Source: Salticus scenicus (lineage: Eukaryota; Arthropoda; Arachnida; Araneae; Salticidae). From it: 64,000 bases of DNA. Below the pieces are notes generated by a model. That model had not been told where the DNA came from, ran no database searches, and saw nothing but the letters and a program-made list of their open reading frames with translations. Made by a program: the position numbers and the translations under genes. Positions within the stretch are counted from its first letter, which is position 1; each line of letters opens with the position of its first letter. Location: positions 319,050,244-319,114,243 of the forward strand of contig OZ005652.1 in assembly GCA_963930645.1 (NCBI GenBank), read 5' to 3'. Below, one piece after another: positions 1 to 11,682 of the stretch.

Positions 1-1004
1 TTTTTAAAAATAAAAGTTTTTTTGTTAAAAGTAAAAAAAAAATCGATAACTTTGTTTTAAATTATCACAGATTTATGGTTCAACCATTCGTTTTAAAGGT
101 ATTGACGAGACCTTTCGAAAGATACCCATCTCGAAACTTTGCACCCCGGGGGGGGGGGGGGGGGGGGGGAAACCAATGCCCCCACATGCACAAAAATTTT
201 TTCCTAGTTAACTACTACTATTATCAACGAGATCTTTCGAAAGTTACCCATTGTGAAAATTTACCCCCAGGGGGGGGGGGGGGGTAGAAGCGATGCCCCC
301 GCATGCACAAAATTTTTTTCCTAGTTACATACTACTATTATCAATAATTCATATTAATTTTACAATCACAAGTTTAAAATAACTCTTATTATGCACATTT
401 ATACGGAATTTTGTCCAATGCTGCCATGTTAAAAATTTGCATAAAATGCGATCACAGCGCCACCTGTTGAGATATTGATCCCCAATCATGAAAATTTGAC
501 CCATCATGAAAATTGACCCATCATGAAAATTTACTTCCATGGGGGGGGGGGGGGGGGAATGAGGCTTCTACACATACAAAAAATTTTTCACAGTTGCCTA
601 TCTCTATTATAAATAATTCTTGTAAATTTCATAATGATGACTAAAAAATAATTTTCTTTATGCACATTTATACAAAATTTTGTCCTATATCACCATGTTA
701 AAAATTTAGAAAAAGCAGGATGGCAACGCAACCTGAAAGACAATTTTTACCAAAAGTTGATAGGCACAAATTTATGTCAAGGTGCAACTAGATACCAATT
801 TGTATGAAATTCTGTGCAGTAGTTCCTGAGATACAGTTGCCACAAAATTTTGTCACACACACACAGACTGACTGACAGACAGACATTTTCTAAAAATGGT
901 CAAATCGTGTTCTACAAATCTCAAAACGCGTAAATCCATCAAAAACCCGAGGTCGAAAATTTTTATGAATCCAATACTTTCTTCTATTGAATATAGAAGA
1001 AAGT
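1..1004 (+). mobile_element. HINE-like repeat, TTCTATA subfamily, left end outside window
   Basis: Two diverged modules, each starting near a 'tcgataactttgttttaaat' block and running through G-homopolymers (about 148-169, 271-284, 541-557). The element closes with a hairpin at 976-1004 whose arms ACTTTCTTCTAT and ATAGAAGAAAGT are perfectly complementary. A CA/CAGA microsatellite sits at about 855-885. The same layout recurs at 1.4-3.6, 4.2-5.3 and 62.2-63.3 kb. No protein is encoded; short ORFs here are chance. Assignment to Helentron-associated (HINE/DINE-1-type) elements is inferred from the 3' hairpin, internal microsatellite and matching 5' motif. Confidence 0.6.
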
Positions 1005-1392
1005 AACAATTAGTGAGATTTGCCTGTTTCTCTCTCACTGGTCTATATAGAATTTTGAGAAAAATTAATAACAATATTTTTAAAACACTTCTTAATTAAA
1101 AACTATAAAAAAAAAAAAAAAAAAAAAGCAAAATCCATCACAATCACTTAAAACTTCATTTTGGGACACTGCTGCCTTTGGCAGTGACTTTCTTACCTAC
1201 TCTGTATCGTTTCCAGGTCCCCATTGCTTGCATTTGCACCTTAACTGAACATTTAAATTTAAGAGCTAACTGGATAATAAGTGGTACTGCCACTATTCAC
1301 AAGCTACGTTTTTTGGACAAACATTTCTTGGACAGATTATCATCTTCACTTTATAACTACAGATTGCAGCCCCAGACAATCTCCCTGCTAAA
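1005..1392. other. Intronic sequence, no gene recognised
   Basis: AT-rich with a poly(A) run near 1108-1128. The part around 1160-1320 weakly resembles 21470-21660 (shared GCTGCC...GGCAGT and 'aagtggtactg' stretches), suggesting an old dispersed repeat. Confidence 0.4.
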
Positions 1393-1470
1393 ACTAGTAT
1401 ATTGTGGCCACCACAAGACTTTCTTCCATATTTTCTTATACAAATTCACGCAGTAACAATATTTAAAAAA

Positions 1471-2328
1471 ATCTGGTGTGAAACAACCACACGACTTCCA
1501 TTACCCGCTATTACATGTATTACATGCATTTTTGAGAGATAATGTAATCAGAAAACATAAAAGTGACCAAAAAAGAAAATCGTTAGAGCCGTTTTTGAGA
1601 TACCAACGTTTACAAAAAATCAATTATTGACCGGAAAACAATAATTACATACAAAAGCATATTTAAAAGTGAGTTAAAATGGCGAGTTTGAAAAAAATCC
1701 GTACAACCGTTTTTTAAGGAACGCCCTTGGGAGGCCTGAAATTGAGCTATTTATACAGGACGCCTATCAATTTTCTTCAACTAACCAACTATATCATTCG
1801 AAAGGACATCTAATAGAGTGTTTATATAGCAAGTTTGAAGAAAATCGTTAGAGCCGTTTTTGAGATACGGACTTACGGTCCCACTTCCGGTTTCCGATGT
1901 CCCATTTCCGGTTAAAATCAATTATTGACAGGAAAACAATAATTACATACAAAAGCATATTTAAACGTGAGTTAAAAGGGCGAGTTTGAAAAAAATCCGT
2001 ACAACCGTTTTTTAAGGAACGCCCTTGGGAGGCCTGAAATTGAGCTATTTATACAGGACGCCTATCAATTTTCTTGAACTAACCAACTATATCATTCGAA
2101 AGGACATCTAATAGAGTGTTTATATAGCAAGTTTGAAGAAAATCGTTAGAGCCGTTTTTGAGATACGGACTTACGGTCCAACTTCCGGTTTCCGATGTCC
2201 CACTTCCGGTTTTTCAATTTTCACCAAAATTTGGAAATTTCATCTGTAGGCCAGACGTATTTGAATTCTAAAGTTTTGTAGCTCTATCTTTATTAGTTTC
2301 TGAGCTATAATAGCCAGAAGATTCTCCA

Positions 2329-2360
<32 letters not shown>

Positions 2361-2503
2361 TACATACACACTGACCAATTGCCAAAAACCACTTTTTTGG
2401 ACTCAGGGGACCTTAAAACGTGTAAATCAGGTGAAAACCCGATATCGAATTTTCAGACCGAATACAATACTTCCATTACCTACGGTAGTAGGGTAATGGA
2501 AGT
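1471..2503 (+). mobile_element. HINE-like element, TTCCATTACC subfamily, complete copy
   Basis: The 5' end has palindromic GTGTG...CACAC, then ACTTCCATTACCC. The 3' end is hairpin ACTTCCATTACC (2469-2480) pairing with GGTAATGGAAGT (2492-2503). The 5' motif matches this subfamily's own hairpin and not that of the host element at 1393-3615. Internal parts are a ~298-bp tandem duplication and a (CA)n microsatellite near 2328-2370. No coding capacity is seen. Confidence 0.6.
1620..2213 (+). repeat. Two-copy tandem repeat, period about 298 bp
   Basis: The unit starting 'caattattgac' at 1620 restarts at 1918 and is nearly identical by eye. It lies within the HINE-like element. A single related unit is in the copy at about 32.69-33.0 kb, so the duplication is specific to this copy or lineage. 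Confidence 0.85.
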
Positions 2504-2951
2504 AAAAAATATATATATGATTTTTTTTCCAAAGTTTTTTTTCGTTAAAAGTAAAAAAAATCGATAACTTTGTTTTAAATTATCACATATTTATAGTTCA
2601 ACCATTCGTTTTAAAGGTATTGACGAGACCTTTCGAAAGATACCGATCTTGAAAATTTACCCCCCCCCCCCCCGGGGGGGTACTTCCTCCTAGGGGGGGG
2701 GGAAGCAATGCCCCAAATTTTTTTCCTAATTAACTACTACTATTATCAATAATTCATATTAATTTCACAATCACAGGTTAAGAATAACTCTCATTATGTA
2801 CATTTACACGAAATTTTGTACTACTTTTGTCCATGTTAAAAATTTAGAAAAAATACGATCACAGCGCCACCTGTTGAGCGATTGATCCCCAAATCTAATC
2901 AGCCACAGTTTATGTCAGGGGCCAACTAAATACCAAGTCTGGTTAAATTTC

Positions 2952-2987
<36 letters not shown>

Positions 2988-3615
2988 TTTTTTTTCTAAG
3001 TTTTTTTTTGTTAAAAGTAAAAAAAATCGATAACTTTGTTTTAAATTATCACAGATTTATAGTTCAACCATTCGTTTTAAAGGTATTGACGAGACCTTTC
3101 GAAAGATACCCATCTTGAAAATTTACTCCCCTCGAGGGGTGACTTTCCCCCCCCAGGGGGGGTGGCAAGGCTCCTACGCATCCAAAAAAATTTTCCCAGT
3201 TGACTATCTCTATTATAAATAATTCTTGTAAATTTCATAATGATTACTAAAATATAATTCTCTTTATGCACATTTATACAAAATTTTGTCCTATATCACC
3301 ATGTTAAAAATTTAGAAAAAGCGGGATGGCAACGCAACCTGTAAGACAATTTTTACCAAAAGTTGATAGGCACTAATTTATGTCAAGGTGCAACTACACA
3401 CCGATTTGTATGAAATTCTGTATAGTAGTTCCTGAGATACAGTTGCCACAAAATTTTGTCACACACACACACACACACAGACAGACAGACAGACATTTTC
3501 TTAAAATGGTCAAATCGTGTTCTACAGCTCTCAAAACGTGTAAATCCATCAAAAACCCGAGGTCGAAAATTTTTACGAATCCAATACTTTCTCTATATTA
3601 CATATAGAAGAAAGT

Positions 3616-3902
3616 AAAAATTTTAATTAAAAAAAAATAATAATAATAAAAATTTTTTAAATCGTGCTTTGAGGTGCATCAGCAAAGGTCAAAATGGACC
3701 TCCATGAAAAATTCTGTATCCTTGTGATCAGTCGTTTGCCTACAAAGTGATCAATACACCTATACATTTAAATCTGAACCCACAACCTTCAGGTTTATTA
3801 ACATGATGCTTTAAACAACTGACTGAATTGCTAAGGGGAGACTTAACATTTACATTTCCAGAGTTGATCATTTCAGAAATCTATATACTTTAAATTAATT
3901 AA

Positions 3903-3933
<31 letters not shown>

Positions 3934-4176
3934 TCAAAAATTAGGAAACCAGGCTTCCAGATGCATCAAGAGAGGTCAAAACAGATCTCCATGCAAAATC
4001 CCATAGCTTTGCAGTCTGCCATTTCCCTACAAAGCAACAGTCACACAATTTTTTTTTTAATTATATGTAGAGATGCTTTATGTGCCAATTTTTCAATATT
4101 TTTTCCTTGTTTTAATCGATTTTTAAACCTTTGCTCCTTCTCTGTTTGACAGATAACAGCACTACTCTGAAATAAA
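3616..4176. repeat. Diverged dispersed repeats between two HINE-like elements
   Basis: Two related blocks near 3640-3735 and 3935-4040 share the order 'gcatca..agaggtcaaaa...cctccatg' and are separated by a tRNA-like remnant and a poly(A) run. No coding signal. Confidence 0.5.
3766..3837 (-). pseudogene. tRNA-Ile-like remnant (SINE head or tRNA pseudogene)
   Basis: Read on the minus strand, a D-arm-like part is followed by AGCATCATGTTAATAAACC and then GAAGGTTGTGGGTTCAGAT. This follows the layout of metazoan tRNA-Ile with an AAT-type anticodon loop (TTAATAA) and a T-arm B box. The acceptor ends do not pair and D-arm bases are altered, so it is not a working gene. Match to tRNA-Ile is from general knowledge of that tRNA. 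Confidence 0.5.
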
Positions 4177-5327
4177 AACTAGTATGCTGTGGCCACCACA
4201 AGACTTTCTTCTATATTTTCCTATACAAATTCACGCAGTAACAATATTTAAAAAAAAAAAAAAAAAAAAAATACAATTTTTTTTCAAAGTTTTTTTCGTT
4301 AAAAAAAAAAATCGATAACTTTGTTTTAAATTATCGTTCAACCATTCGTTTTAAAGATATTGACGAGACCTTTCGAAAGATACCCATCTTGAAAACTTAC
4401 CCCCCCCGGGGGGGTACTTTCCCCTGGGGGGGGAAGCGATGACCGAGATTTTTTTCCTAATTAACTACTACTATCATCAATAATTCATATTAATTTAACA
4501 GTCACAGGTTAAGAATAACTCCCATTATGTACATTTATACGAAATTTTGTCCTATACTGCCATGTTAAAAATTTAGAAAAAATACGATCACAGCACCACC
4601 TGTTGAGTGATTGATCCCCAAATCTAATCAGCCCCAGTTTATGTCAGGGGCCAACTAAATACCAAGTCTGGTTAAATTTCGTTAAAAAAAAAAAAAAAAA
4701 CGATTTTTTTTCTAAGTTACTTTTTGTTAAAAGTAAAAAAAATCGATAACTTTGTTTTAAATTATCACAGATTTATAGTTCAACCATTCGTTTTAAAGGT
4801 ATTGACGAGACCTTTCGAAAGATACCCATCTTGAAAATTTACTCCCCTCGAGGGGGGACTTCCCCCCCAGGGGGGTTCACGAGGCTCCTACGCATACAAA
4901 ATTTTTTCCCCAGTTGACTACCTCTATTATAAATAATTCTTGTAAATTTCATAATGATTACTAAAAAATAATTCTCTTTATGCACATTTATACAAAATTT
5001 TGTCCTATATCACCATGTTAAAAATTTAGAAAAAGCGGGATGGCAACGCAACCTGTAAGACAATTTTTACCAAAAGTTGATAGGCATTAATTTATGTCAA
5101 GGTGCAACTACATACTAATTTGTATGAAATTCTGTGCAGTAGTTCCTGAGATACAGTTGCCACAAAATTTTGTCACACACACACACACACAGACAGACAG
5201 ACAGACATTTTCTAAAAAGGGTCAAATCGTGTTCTACAGCTCTCAAAACGTGTAAATCCATCAAAAACCCGAGGTCGAAAATTTTTACGAATCCAATACT
5301 TTCTCTGTATTACATATAGAAGAAAGT
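4177..5327 (+). mobile_element. HINE-like element, TTCTATA subfamily, uninterrupted copy
   Basis: Palindrome TGTGG-CCA-CCACA at 4188-4200, then ACTTTCTTCTATA. Two body modules follow (about 4265-4690 and 4700-5327) with C/G homopolymer blocks near 4400-4432 and 4845-4876 and a CA/CAGA microsatellite near 5175-5203. It closes on the hairpin ending ATAGAAGAAAGT. With 62164-63325 it defines the full-length structure. Confidence 0.62.
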
Positions 5328-6205
5328 AAAAAAAAAGAATGTTTCAGAGGAAGCAAAATGCCGAAGTCCATTTAAATTTCTTAGTAGGCACAGAAAGTTG
5401 TAAGTAGGCTAACTCTGTAGGCCCTTAGTAGGCACAAAACTTCTTTAATAATGGACTTGTACCTAGTTTTTTTCATCTGATGAAAAGCTGTTCTGACCGA
5501 AAATTACTGTTACTTTTTTATTTTTACACTGGTCACTTACAAAGTTTTTTATTTATTAAATTAATTATTATTTGAATTTAATCAGGTTAATATACACAAT
5601 GTTTTAAACTAAAAATTTATCGGAAACTAAAAAAGTTGTTTTTTTTTTTTTTTCTAAAAAATACCCAGCAATATATAAAGCAAATATGGCTTCCTTCTTA
5701 AGGTGAAATAGAACCTTTCAACCTTCAAAAAATCAATTTTTGAAAAATATTTTGGTACATAATTCAGAATGTTAAGAACATTTATAAACAAAATGCATCA
5801 AAATCTAAAGAAAATTATCTGTGTTATAATTATAAATTTAAAATCAAATCCATACTTACCATTTAAAATATATATCTTTAAACCTGACTTTTTTTAAGTT
5901 TCTGATTATTACACTTTCCCACAAAATCAAGAAAAAAAAAAGTTATGAATAGAAAAAAATTCAAATTTTGCATATTTGTTGTATATATGGATTTTTTTTA
6001 TTCTATGAACCTCAGTTTTGATAATGTGGACAAAAGGTTTTATTTTACAGCATGATCAATCAAAAAATTTTAAATATTTTTAAAGTTGTGCAATTTTTTT
6101 TTTTTTAATAATATTTACATACCAGATAAATTTCAAATTTGATGTTTATAGAATAAAGGCAATATTTAACTTTAATTTGATAGAATAATATGGGTTCTAT
6201 AGTAT

Positions 6206-6244
<39 letters not shown>

Positions 6245-6347
6245 AAATTATCTTGTGTGAAAACAAGATTAATTTTCCTTTATTTATTTTTTTTTAACTG
6301 TGTGTATTTATTTTTTGCTATTTAAAAAAATGTGCTCATTTAATTGT
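5328..6347. other. AT-rich intronic sequence, nothing recognised
   Basis: Long poly(A)/poly(T) tracts (for example 6211-6238) and no ORF or structured repeat I can support. Confidence 0.5.
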
Positions 6348-7016
6348 ATAAAATCTTTTTGTAAAAAAATAGAACCGACTCCAAAAAGCAACTACTATTC
6401 AAACAACTAAAAATAAAAAAAAAGGTACAAAATGAAACTGTAAATTGCGCCTAAAAGTATAAAATAATTTCCTTCGCCAAACAACCTATAACACTACAAT
6501 TAATCATAACTTTTGAAGTCGGCGCAAAATTAAATAAAATTTAATTAGTTTTCAAAGGTTTGTTTTTAGGTAGTCATCATCGGTAGCAAGAAATGCTGCT
6601 GTCTCGAATGATCCATTTTCATGTTTCCTTTAATTTTTTTTCACTGTATACAATTGATCCATTAGTAGCATCTACATAGAACAGTGAACATTCGTCACAA
6701 TGCGGTATTTATGTTTCTACGAAGTTAGAGTTTCCTTTGCAAATTTGGTATAACTTTGATAACTATCATGTAAGATGTGTATTTTGAATAGGATTTGAGT
6801 TTTGTATTGAATAAAGGTATAAATTTTTATTTAATTTTGCGCCGACTTCAAAAGTTATGATTAATTGTAGTGTTATAGGTTGTTTGGCGAAGGAAATTAT
6901 TTTATACTTTTAGGCGCAATTTACAGTTTCATTTTGTACCTTTTTTTTTATTTTTAGTTGTTTGAATAGTAGTTGCTTTTTGGAGTCGGTTCTATTTTTT
7001 TACAAAAAGATTTTAT
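6348..7016. mobile_element. Foldback element: ~195-bp inverted arms around a 280-bp core
   Basis: Arms 6348-6541 and 6821-7016 are inverted copies, nearly identical by eye. They include an inner 'gcgccgacttcaaaag' and an outer 'agaaccgactccaaaaagc'. No ORF lies in the arms or core. The 'gaagtcgg' motif recurs in the adjoining tandem array, so both may belong to one larger element. Class not assignable from sequence alone. Confidence 0.7.
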
Positions 7017-7539
7017 TTTTCTCTTTTCAGTGAAAATTTATTCATATAGCAGAACATCAGAAGACGTTCGACGGCAGTTTCACAAATCACAACTTCCAAG
7101 AAAAGGGACATAACTCAAACAATGGATTATGTCACTGAAAAATACATGAAATGCACCCAGTGTGAACAAAGAAGTTACATCCCCATCTACAAAGTTATCC
7201 ACTCGAGAGACAGTTATGCCAGTTTTATTCTGGACAATCTATTTTTAAGTTGATTTTTCTCAAATGCTGCATTTTTTAGTTGTGTCACTTTTCTTAACTT
7301 TATCGGATATGAGCAAAAAACTATCTATTGAAGGAACATACGGAAATTAAAATGTCTTTAGAAATGTAATGAACGGATACGCTGTATTCGTAACCAAAAA
7401 TTCTGTTAGGCATATACATTGAACTTTACAGTGAATATGTGTCAACCGCTGCGCTGGAAATTGCGAAGCGTATAGTTCAAAAAAAGAGCAAAACATGCAT
7501 TGCAGCTGACGGACAGAAGTTTCAACATCGATACTTATA

Positions 7540-9137
7540 TACTGCTTTTACCAGTGTAGCTGCATGCGTTTAGCAGTTAGAGTGAGAACAGACTTTTGTG
7601 AGTATCCTGTAATTTGTTTATATCTTAATGAAATTGTAAAGAAACCTTTTTCAGGCCAAGATCATTACGACAACAAAAAAAGTTTTAAAATTAAATCATC
7701 TCTTACGAAGTTATAAGCTAACAAATTTCAACAACAACAACAACAATGAGAAACACGGTTTGTATTGAGAACTTCTTCCTTTATGAAGTCGGTTTGAAAC
7801 GTCTATGCGTTAATTGATGTGACCGCTTATAATAATCATACTTTGAATTCTACATAGCATAAATCTCACCCGCTACGCTATAACATATGCAATGTCGTTC
7901 AAGTGTGCACAAAATAGGAAATTGTGAACAAACAAATGCACGTTTTAAGCGTTCTGTTTTTAGCATTAATGTCTAAAATATCTTTTTGTACTAAATCGAT
8001 GATGCTCTGCAATTTTATAATTCACTTTTTCCCCTGTCTTGAACCGTTTCCGAGATAGGAGCGCTAACTCCACCATTTTCCGCCAGGTGGCGCTGTAGGC
8101 GGTTGAATCGCATTGCACATATCCACTTTATTGTAGCTACATACCATTTTTATGACTATAACTGCAGCTGCTCAGCAGTTAAAAGAGTTGGGACTGACTT
8201 TTTGGGGCACCCTGTATTTTCTTTTGATCGTAAAGATATTACAATGGGAACTATTTCAGACCAAGACCTTTACAATAAAACAAAAAGTATCAAAATCAGA
8301 TCATCCGTTCAGAAGTTATGAGCTAACAAACAAAAACAAAAAATCATACGCTTTGTATTGAGAACCTCCTCCCTTTTTGAAGTCGGTTAATTAGAGCATC
8401 TCTTACGAAGTTATAAGCTTGCAAACACCAACAACAACACATAGCTCGAATTAAGAACACCCTCTTGTCTGAAGTTGGTTGAAAACGACTTTGCGCTAAT
8501 CGATGTGACCGCTTACAGTACCAGTACTTTGAACCACAGAGTATGCATGTACGCTGCAAAGCGTGTATCATAGTTCAAGTGTGCATAGTGTAAGAAATTG
8601 CGAACAAACAAATGCACGTTTTTAGCATTGTGTTTTTAGCATCAATGTCTAAACTATCTTTTCGTACTAAATCGATGATGCTCCTCAATTTTATAATTCC
8701 CTTTTTCCCCTGTTTTGAACGGTTTCCGAGATAGGAATGCTAGCATGAATGTCTGTACTCTTCAATTTTGTAATTCACTTTTTTCTCTAGAACCGTTTTC
8801 GAGATAGGAACACCAACTCCTCTATTTCCCACCAGGTGGCGCTGCAAGCGCTTTAACCATGTACTGCATGGCCACTTTGCTATACTTGCATACCATTTAT
8901 ATCACTATAGCTGAAGCCGTTTAGCAGTTAAAAGAGTTGGGACTGACTTTTTTAGGCACCCTGTATTTTCTTTAGATCGTAAAGATATTACAATGGGACC
9001 TAAGTCAGACCAAGACATTTTCAACAAAATAAAAAGTATCAAAATCGGAGTATCCGTTCAGAAGTTATGAGCTAACAAACATAAAAAAAACATACGGTTT
9101 GAATTGAGAACCTTCCTTCTTTTTTGAAGTCGGTTAA
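7540..9137 (+). repeat. Tandem array of ~690-750-bp units ending in gaagtcggtt
   Basis: Diverged units follow each other: 'gtgaccgctta' at about 7821 and 8505; 'cgtaaagatatt' at about 8229 and 8980; 'ttttgaagtcggtt' at about 8375 and 9123, with a related form near 7783. About 2.3 copies are present. Short ORFs do not align between copies, so the array looks non-coding. Repeats ending in this motif are common in arthropod genomes. Confidence 0.6.
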
Positions 9138-10028
9138 AAACCAGGTTTCAATTTTCAAATATAGTACTATTTTGAACAAGTTATTAAATTTTTAAATTTT
9201 TTGTTTATGATGAATCAAAAAAGCATATCAAAATGCACAATTTTTTGTTTCAGAAGTTATTGTCTCTCCTTAAATGAAAGGCAAATTGCAAAATATTGCT
9301 TTAATCCCTATCACTTACATTACTATTATTTTCTATCAATGTCTGCATTCATTACTAACAACTCAAGTCTGATTACTCCAAAGATTATATTACACTAAAA
9401 TAACTATAATAATTTGGTGTGTCACACACACGACTTTCTCTTACCCTGAAATTTAATACTATGAATACAGGTTGCAGATTAATAGGTAAGATAATGAGTA
9501 CTGTTATGTAAACCTATGTTAAACAATTCATATTAGGCTTCTGAAGAGTTTTATATGATAATTAGTTCTGTGTGAGAGGGTGCTACTGCCTCCTCAACCC
9601 CTCGTCTCATTAATGCACCTACATTTGTATAGAATTTAATTCTGTTATTAAAAAATAATTCTCTTTTTAAAAAATAATTTATTAAAATTATTATTTAAAA
9701 AAATTATCTTTTATGATAAGGCAGACGATTTCCATATTAGAGAAGTAGTATAACACCAAATATCCAAAAAAAAGTCCATTTTATTCTCAATATTTAAAAA
9801 AAAAAAAAAAAAAAAAAAAGTAAGATTTTTTTTTTCTAAGTTTTTTTTTTTTTCGTTAAAAGTAAAAAAAATCGATAACTTTGTTTTAAATTATCGCAGA
9901 TCGATGGTTCAACCATTCGTTTTAAAGGTATTGGCGAGCTCTTTTGAAAGATACCCATCATAAAAATTTACTCCCCTCGAGGGGGGAGGCGAGGCTCATA
10001 CATACACAAAATTATTTTTCCCAGTTAA

Positions 10029-11682
10029 CACTAGATTGCCTAAGGCAGTCATTTAGACTGCTTTTCAATTTCAGTTAGAAAAACAATTGTGTATATAATG
10101 ACACAGCTTCTTAGAATTTTGTGATTTTTTGTACAACATATAAATGCGTTTATTAATCATTGTAGTTGCCTCCCCCCCTCTTTCATTTTCGGTATATATA
10201 TGTGTTATACCTGTATTGCCTAAAAGCAGTCATTTTGACTACTTGGAAAATTTTAAATAATCAAATGGCTTTTATTATTGAATTGAGTAAATTTCTTATA
10301 TGCAATTATTCCCAATCTGCTTATATGAATTCAGATCGGCTCCGATTTCGCAAAATTTTTTTAGAAGAACTATGCCCAGAGATAAGTTCAAGCAAATTCT
10401 ACGATTTATTCGTTTTGACAAAAGAACCGAAAGAAGTAGGCGCCTCCAAACAAATAAATTTGCCTTAGTTTCGGAAATATGGGACAAGTTTATTGAAAAT
10501 AGTCAAGCTTGCTATCAACCAGGGCAAAATATAACAGTTGACGAGCAATTATTTCCAACAAAAGCCAGGTGCAAGTTTATACAGTATATGCCGAATAAAC
10601 CCAACAAATTTGGCATCAAATTCTGGCTTGCATCAGATGTTAGTAGCAAGTACATTTTGAATGGTTTTCCTTACTTGGGGAAAGACGAACAACGACCATC
10701 GTCAATGCTTCTCAGTGAACACGTTGTTCTGAAACTGGTCGAGCCATACACAAACTGTGGAAGGAATATCACGACCGATAACTTCTTCACTAGCATGTCA
10801 CTCGTGACGAAATTATTGGCCAAAAAACGACACTAGTTGGAACTATTAGAGGAAATAAAAGAGAACTACCAAAAGTAGCCAAACAAACAAAGGATAACAT
10901 GCATCGTTTTTCCCCTCTCCTATATAAATCGAAAAATTCTGTCCTTACAATATATAAAAGCAAACCGAATAAAAGAGTAGCTGTTCTAAGTTCCAGGCAT
11001 AAATTTGTGAAAATTGATAGAAGTAATAAAAAAATGTTACCGGACACTATTCAATTTTATAACAAAACAAAATTTGGAGTTGATATGACAGATCAAATGG
11101 CAAGAAAATGCACCGTAAAATCGAGTTCTCATAGATGGCCACTCCAAATATTTTTCAATATTTTAGATTTGGCTGCTATAAATGCTTGGATCCTTTACAA
11201 AGAGGAATACAAATACAACGAAAACAGTTCTTGTTCCAATTAGCAGAACAGCTTTTCACCGATTACAGTGCTGCAAGACAGAAAAAGTCATCAGAAAATG
11301 AGGACCCACAAACATCAAACACTACATATTCTAACAAACAAAAATTTTGTCAAGTACGACTTTGCAACAAAAACAAAACAAATAACATATGTGAAAAATG
11401 TCAAAAGTATGTTTGCGGAAGATGTACACATAAAAAGATTTCAACTTACAATTGCTTAAAATGTACAAATAATGAATAAATTATTTTTTGTTCCAAATGA
11501 AGTAAATTTTTTTTATTGTTAATACTTACTAATAACTTGCTATATGACTGTAAATAGTATAAGAAATATTAAAAATTAATTTTAAACAAATTTCTTTACA
11601 CATTAGTTATTCTTTCACATTGCAGTCATTTTGACTGCTTTGGGGCAATATAGGTATACACTAAGTCTCCGTCTTTCTAGTG
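10029..11682 (+). mobile_element. piggyBac-family transposon with TTAA duplication
   Basis: Flanked by TTAA at 10025-10028 and 11683-11686, the hallmark of piggyBac integration. Terminal inverted repeats start CACTAGA (10029) and end TCTAGTG (11682). Palindrome-like motifs of form GCAGTCATTTNGACTGC lie at about 10053, 10213 and 11624. The element is 1,654 bp, short for an autonomous piggyBac, and encodes a damaged N-truncated transposase. Confidence 0.9.
10300..11478 (+). pseudogene. piggyBac transposase pseudogene (N-truncated, two frameshifts)
   Basis: Cut-and-paste transposase with an RNase H-like DDE fold. Three acidic motifs are present: D at 10636-10638 (context WLASDVSSKY), D at 10777-10779 (TTDNFFTS) and D at 11082-11084 in GVDMTDQM. 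A C-terminal cysteine-rich finger-like domain (about 11350-11465) has at least seven Cys. The frame moves near 10823-10834, where an A6 run looks one base short, and again between about 11205 and 11225. The conserved N-terminal region before 'MPRDKFKQILRF' is missing. Not functional as read; the start at 10300 is simply the first in-frame Met. Confidence 0.85.

Larger units (their letters stand above)
1393..3615 (+). mobile_element. HINE-like element, TTCTATA subfamily, interrupted by a second copy
   Basis: The 5' part has palindrome TGTGG-CCA-CCACA (1403-1415) followed at once by ACTTTCTTCCATA. After about 70 bases it is broken by the element at 1471-2503, then resumes at about 2504 with two body modules (about 2518-2960 and 2985-3615). 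The 3' end is the hairpin ending ATAGAAGAAAGT. The uninterrupted copies at 4177-5327 and 62164-63325 give the expected order and support the nested reading. C/G homopolymer blocks near 2650-2702 and 3120-3168 vary in length between copies. Confidence 0.6.

Noticed and set aside
855..890. Regularly spaced repeats suggestive of a CRISPR array
   Set aside because: Simple CA/CAGA microsatellites within a transposon; no repeat-spacer pattern, and the window is eukaryotic.
5475..5515. CTGATGA...GAAA spacing resembling a hammerhead core
   Set aside because: The bases between the two boxes cannot form stem II and no stem I complement exists.
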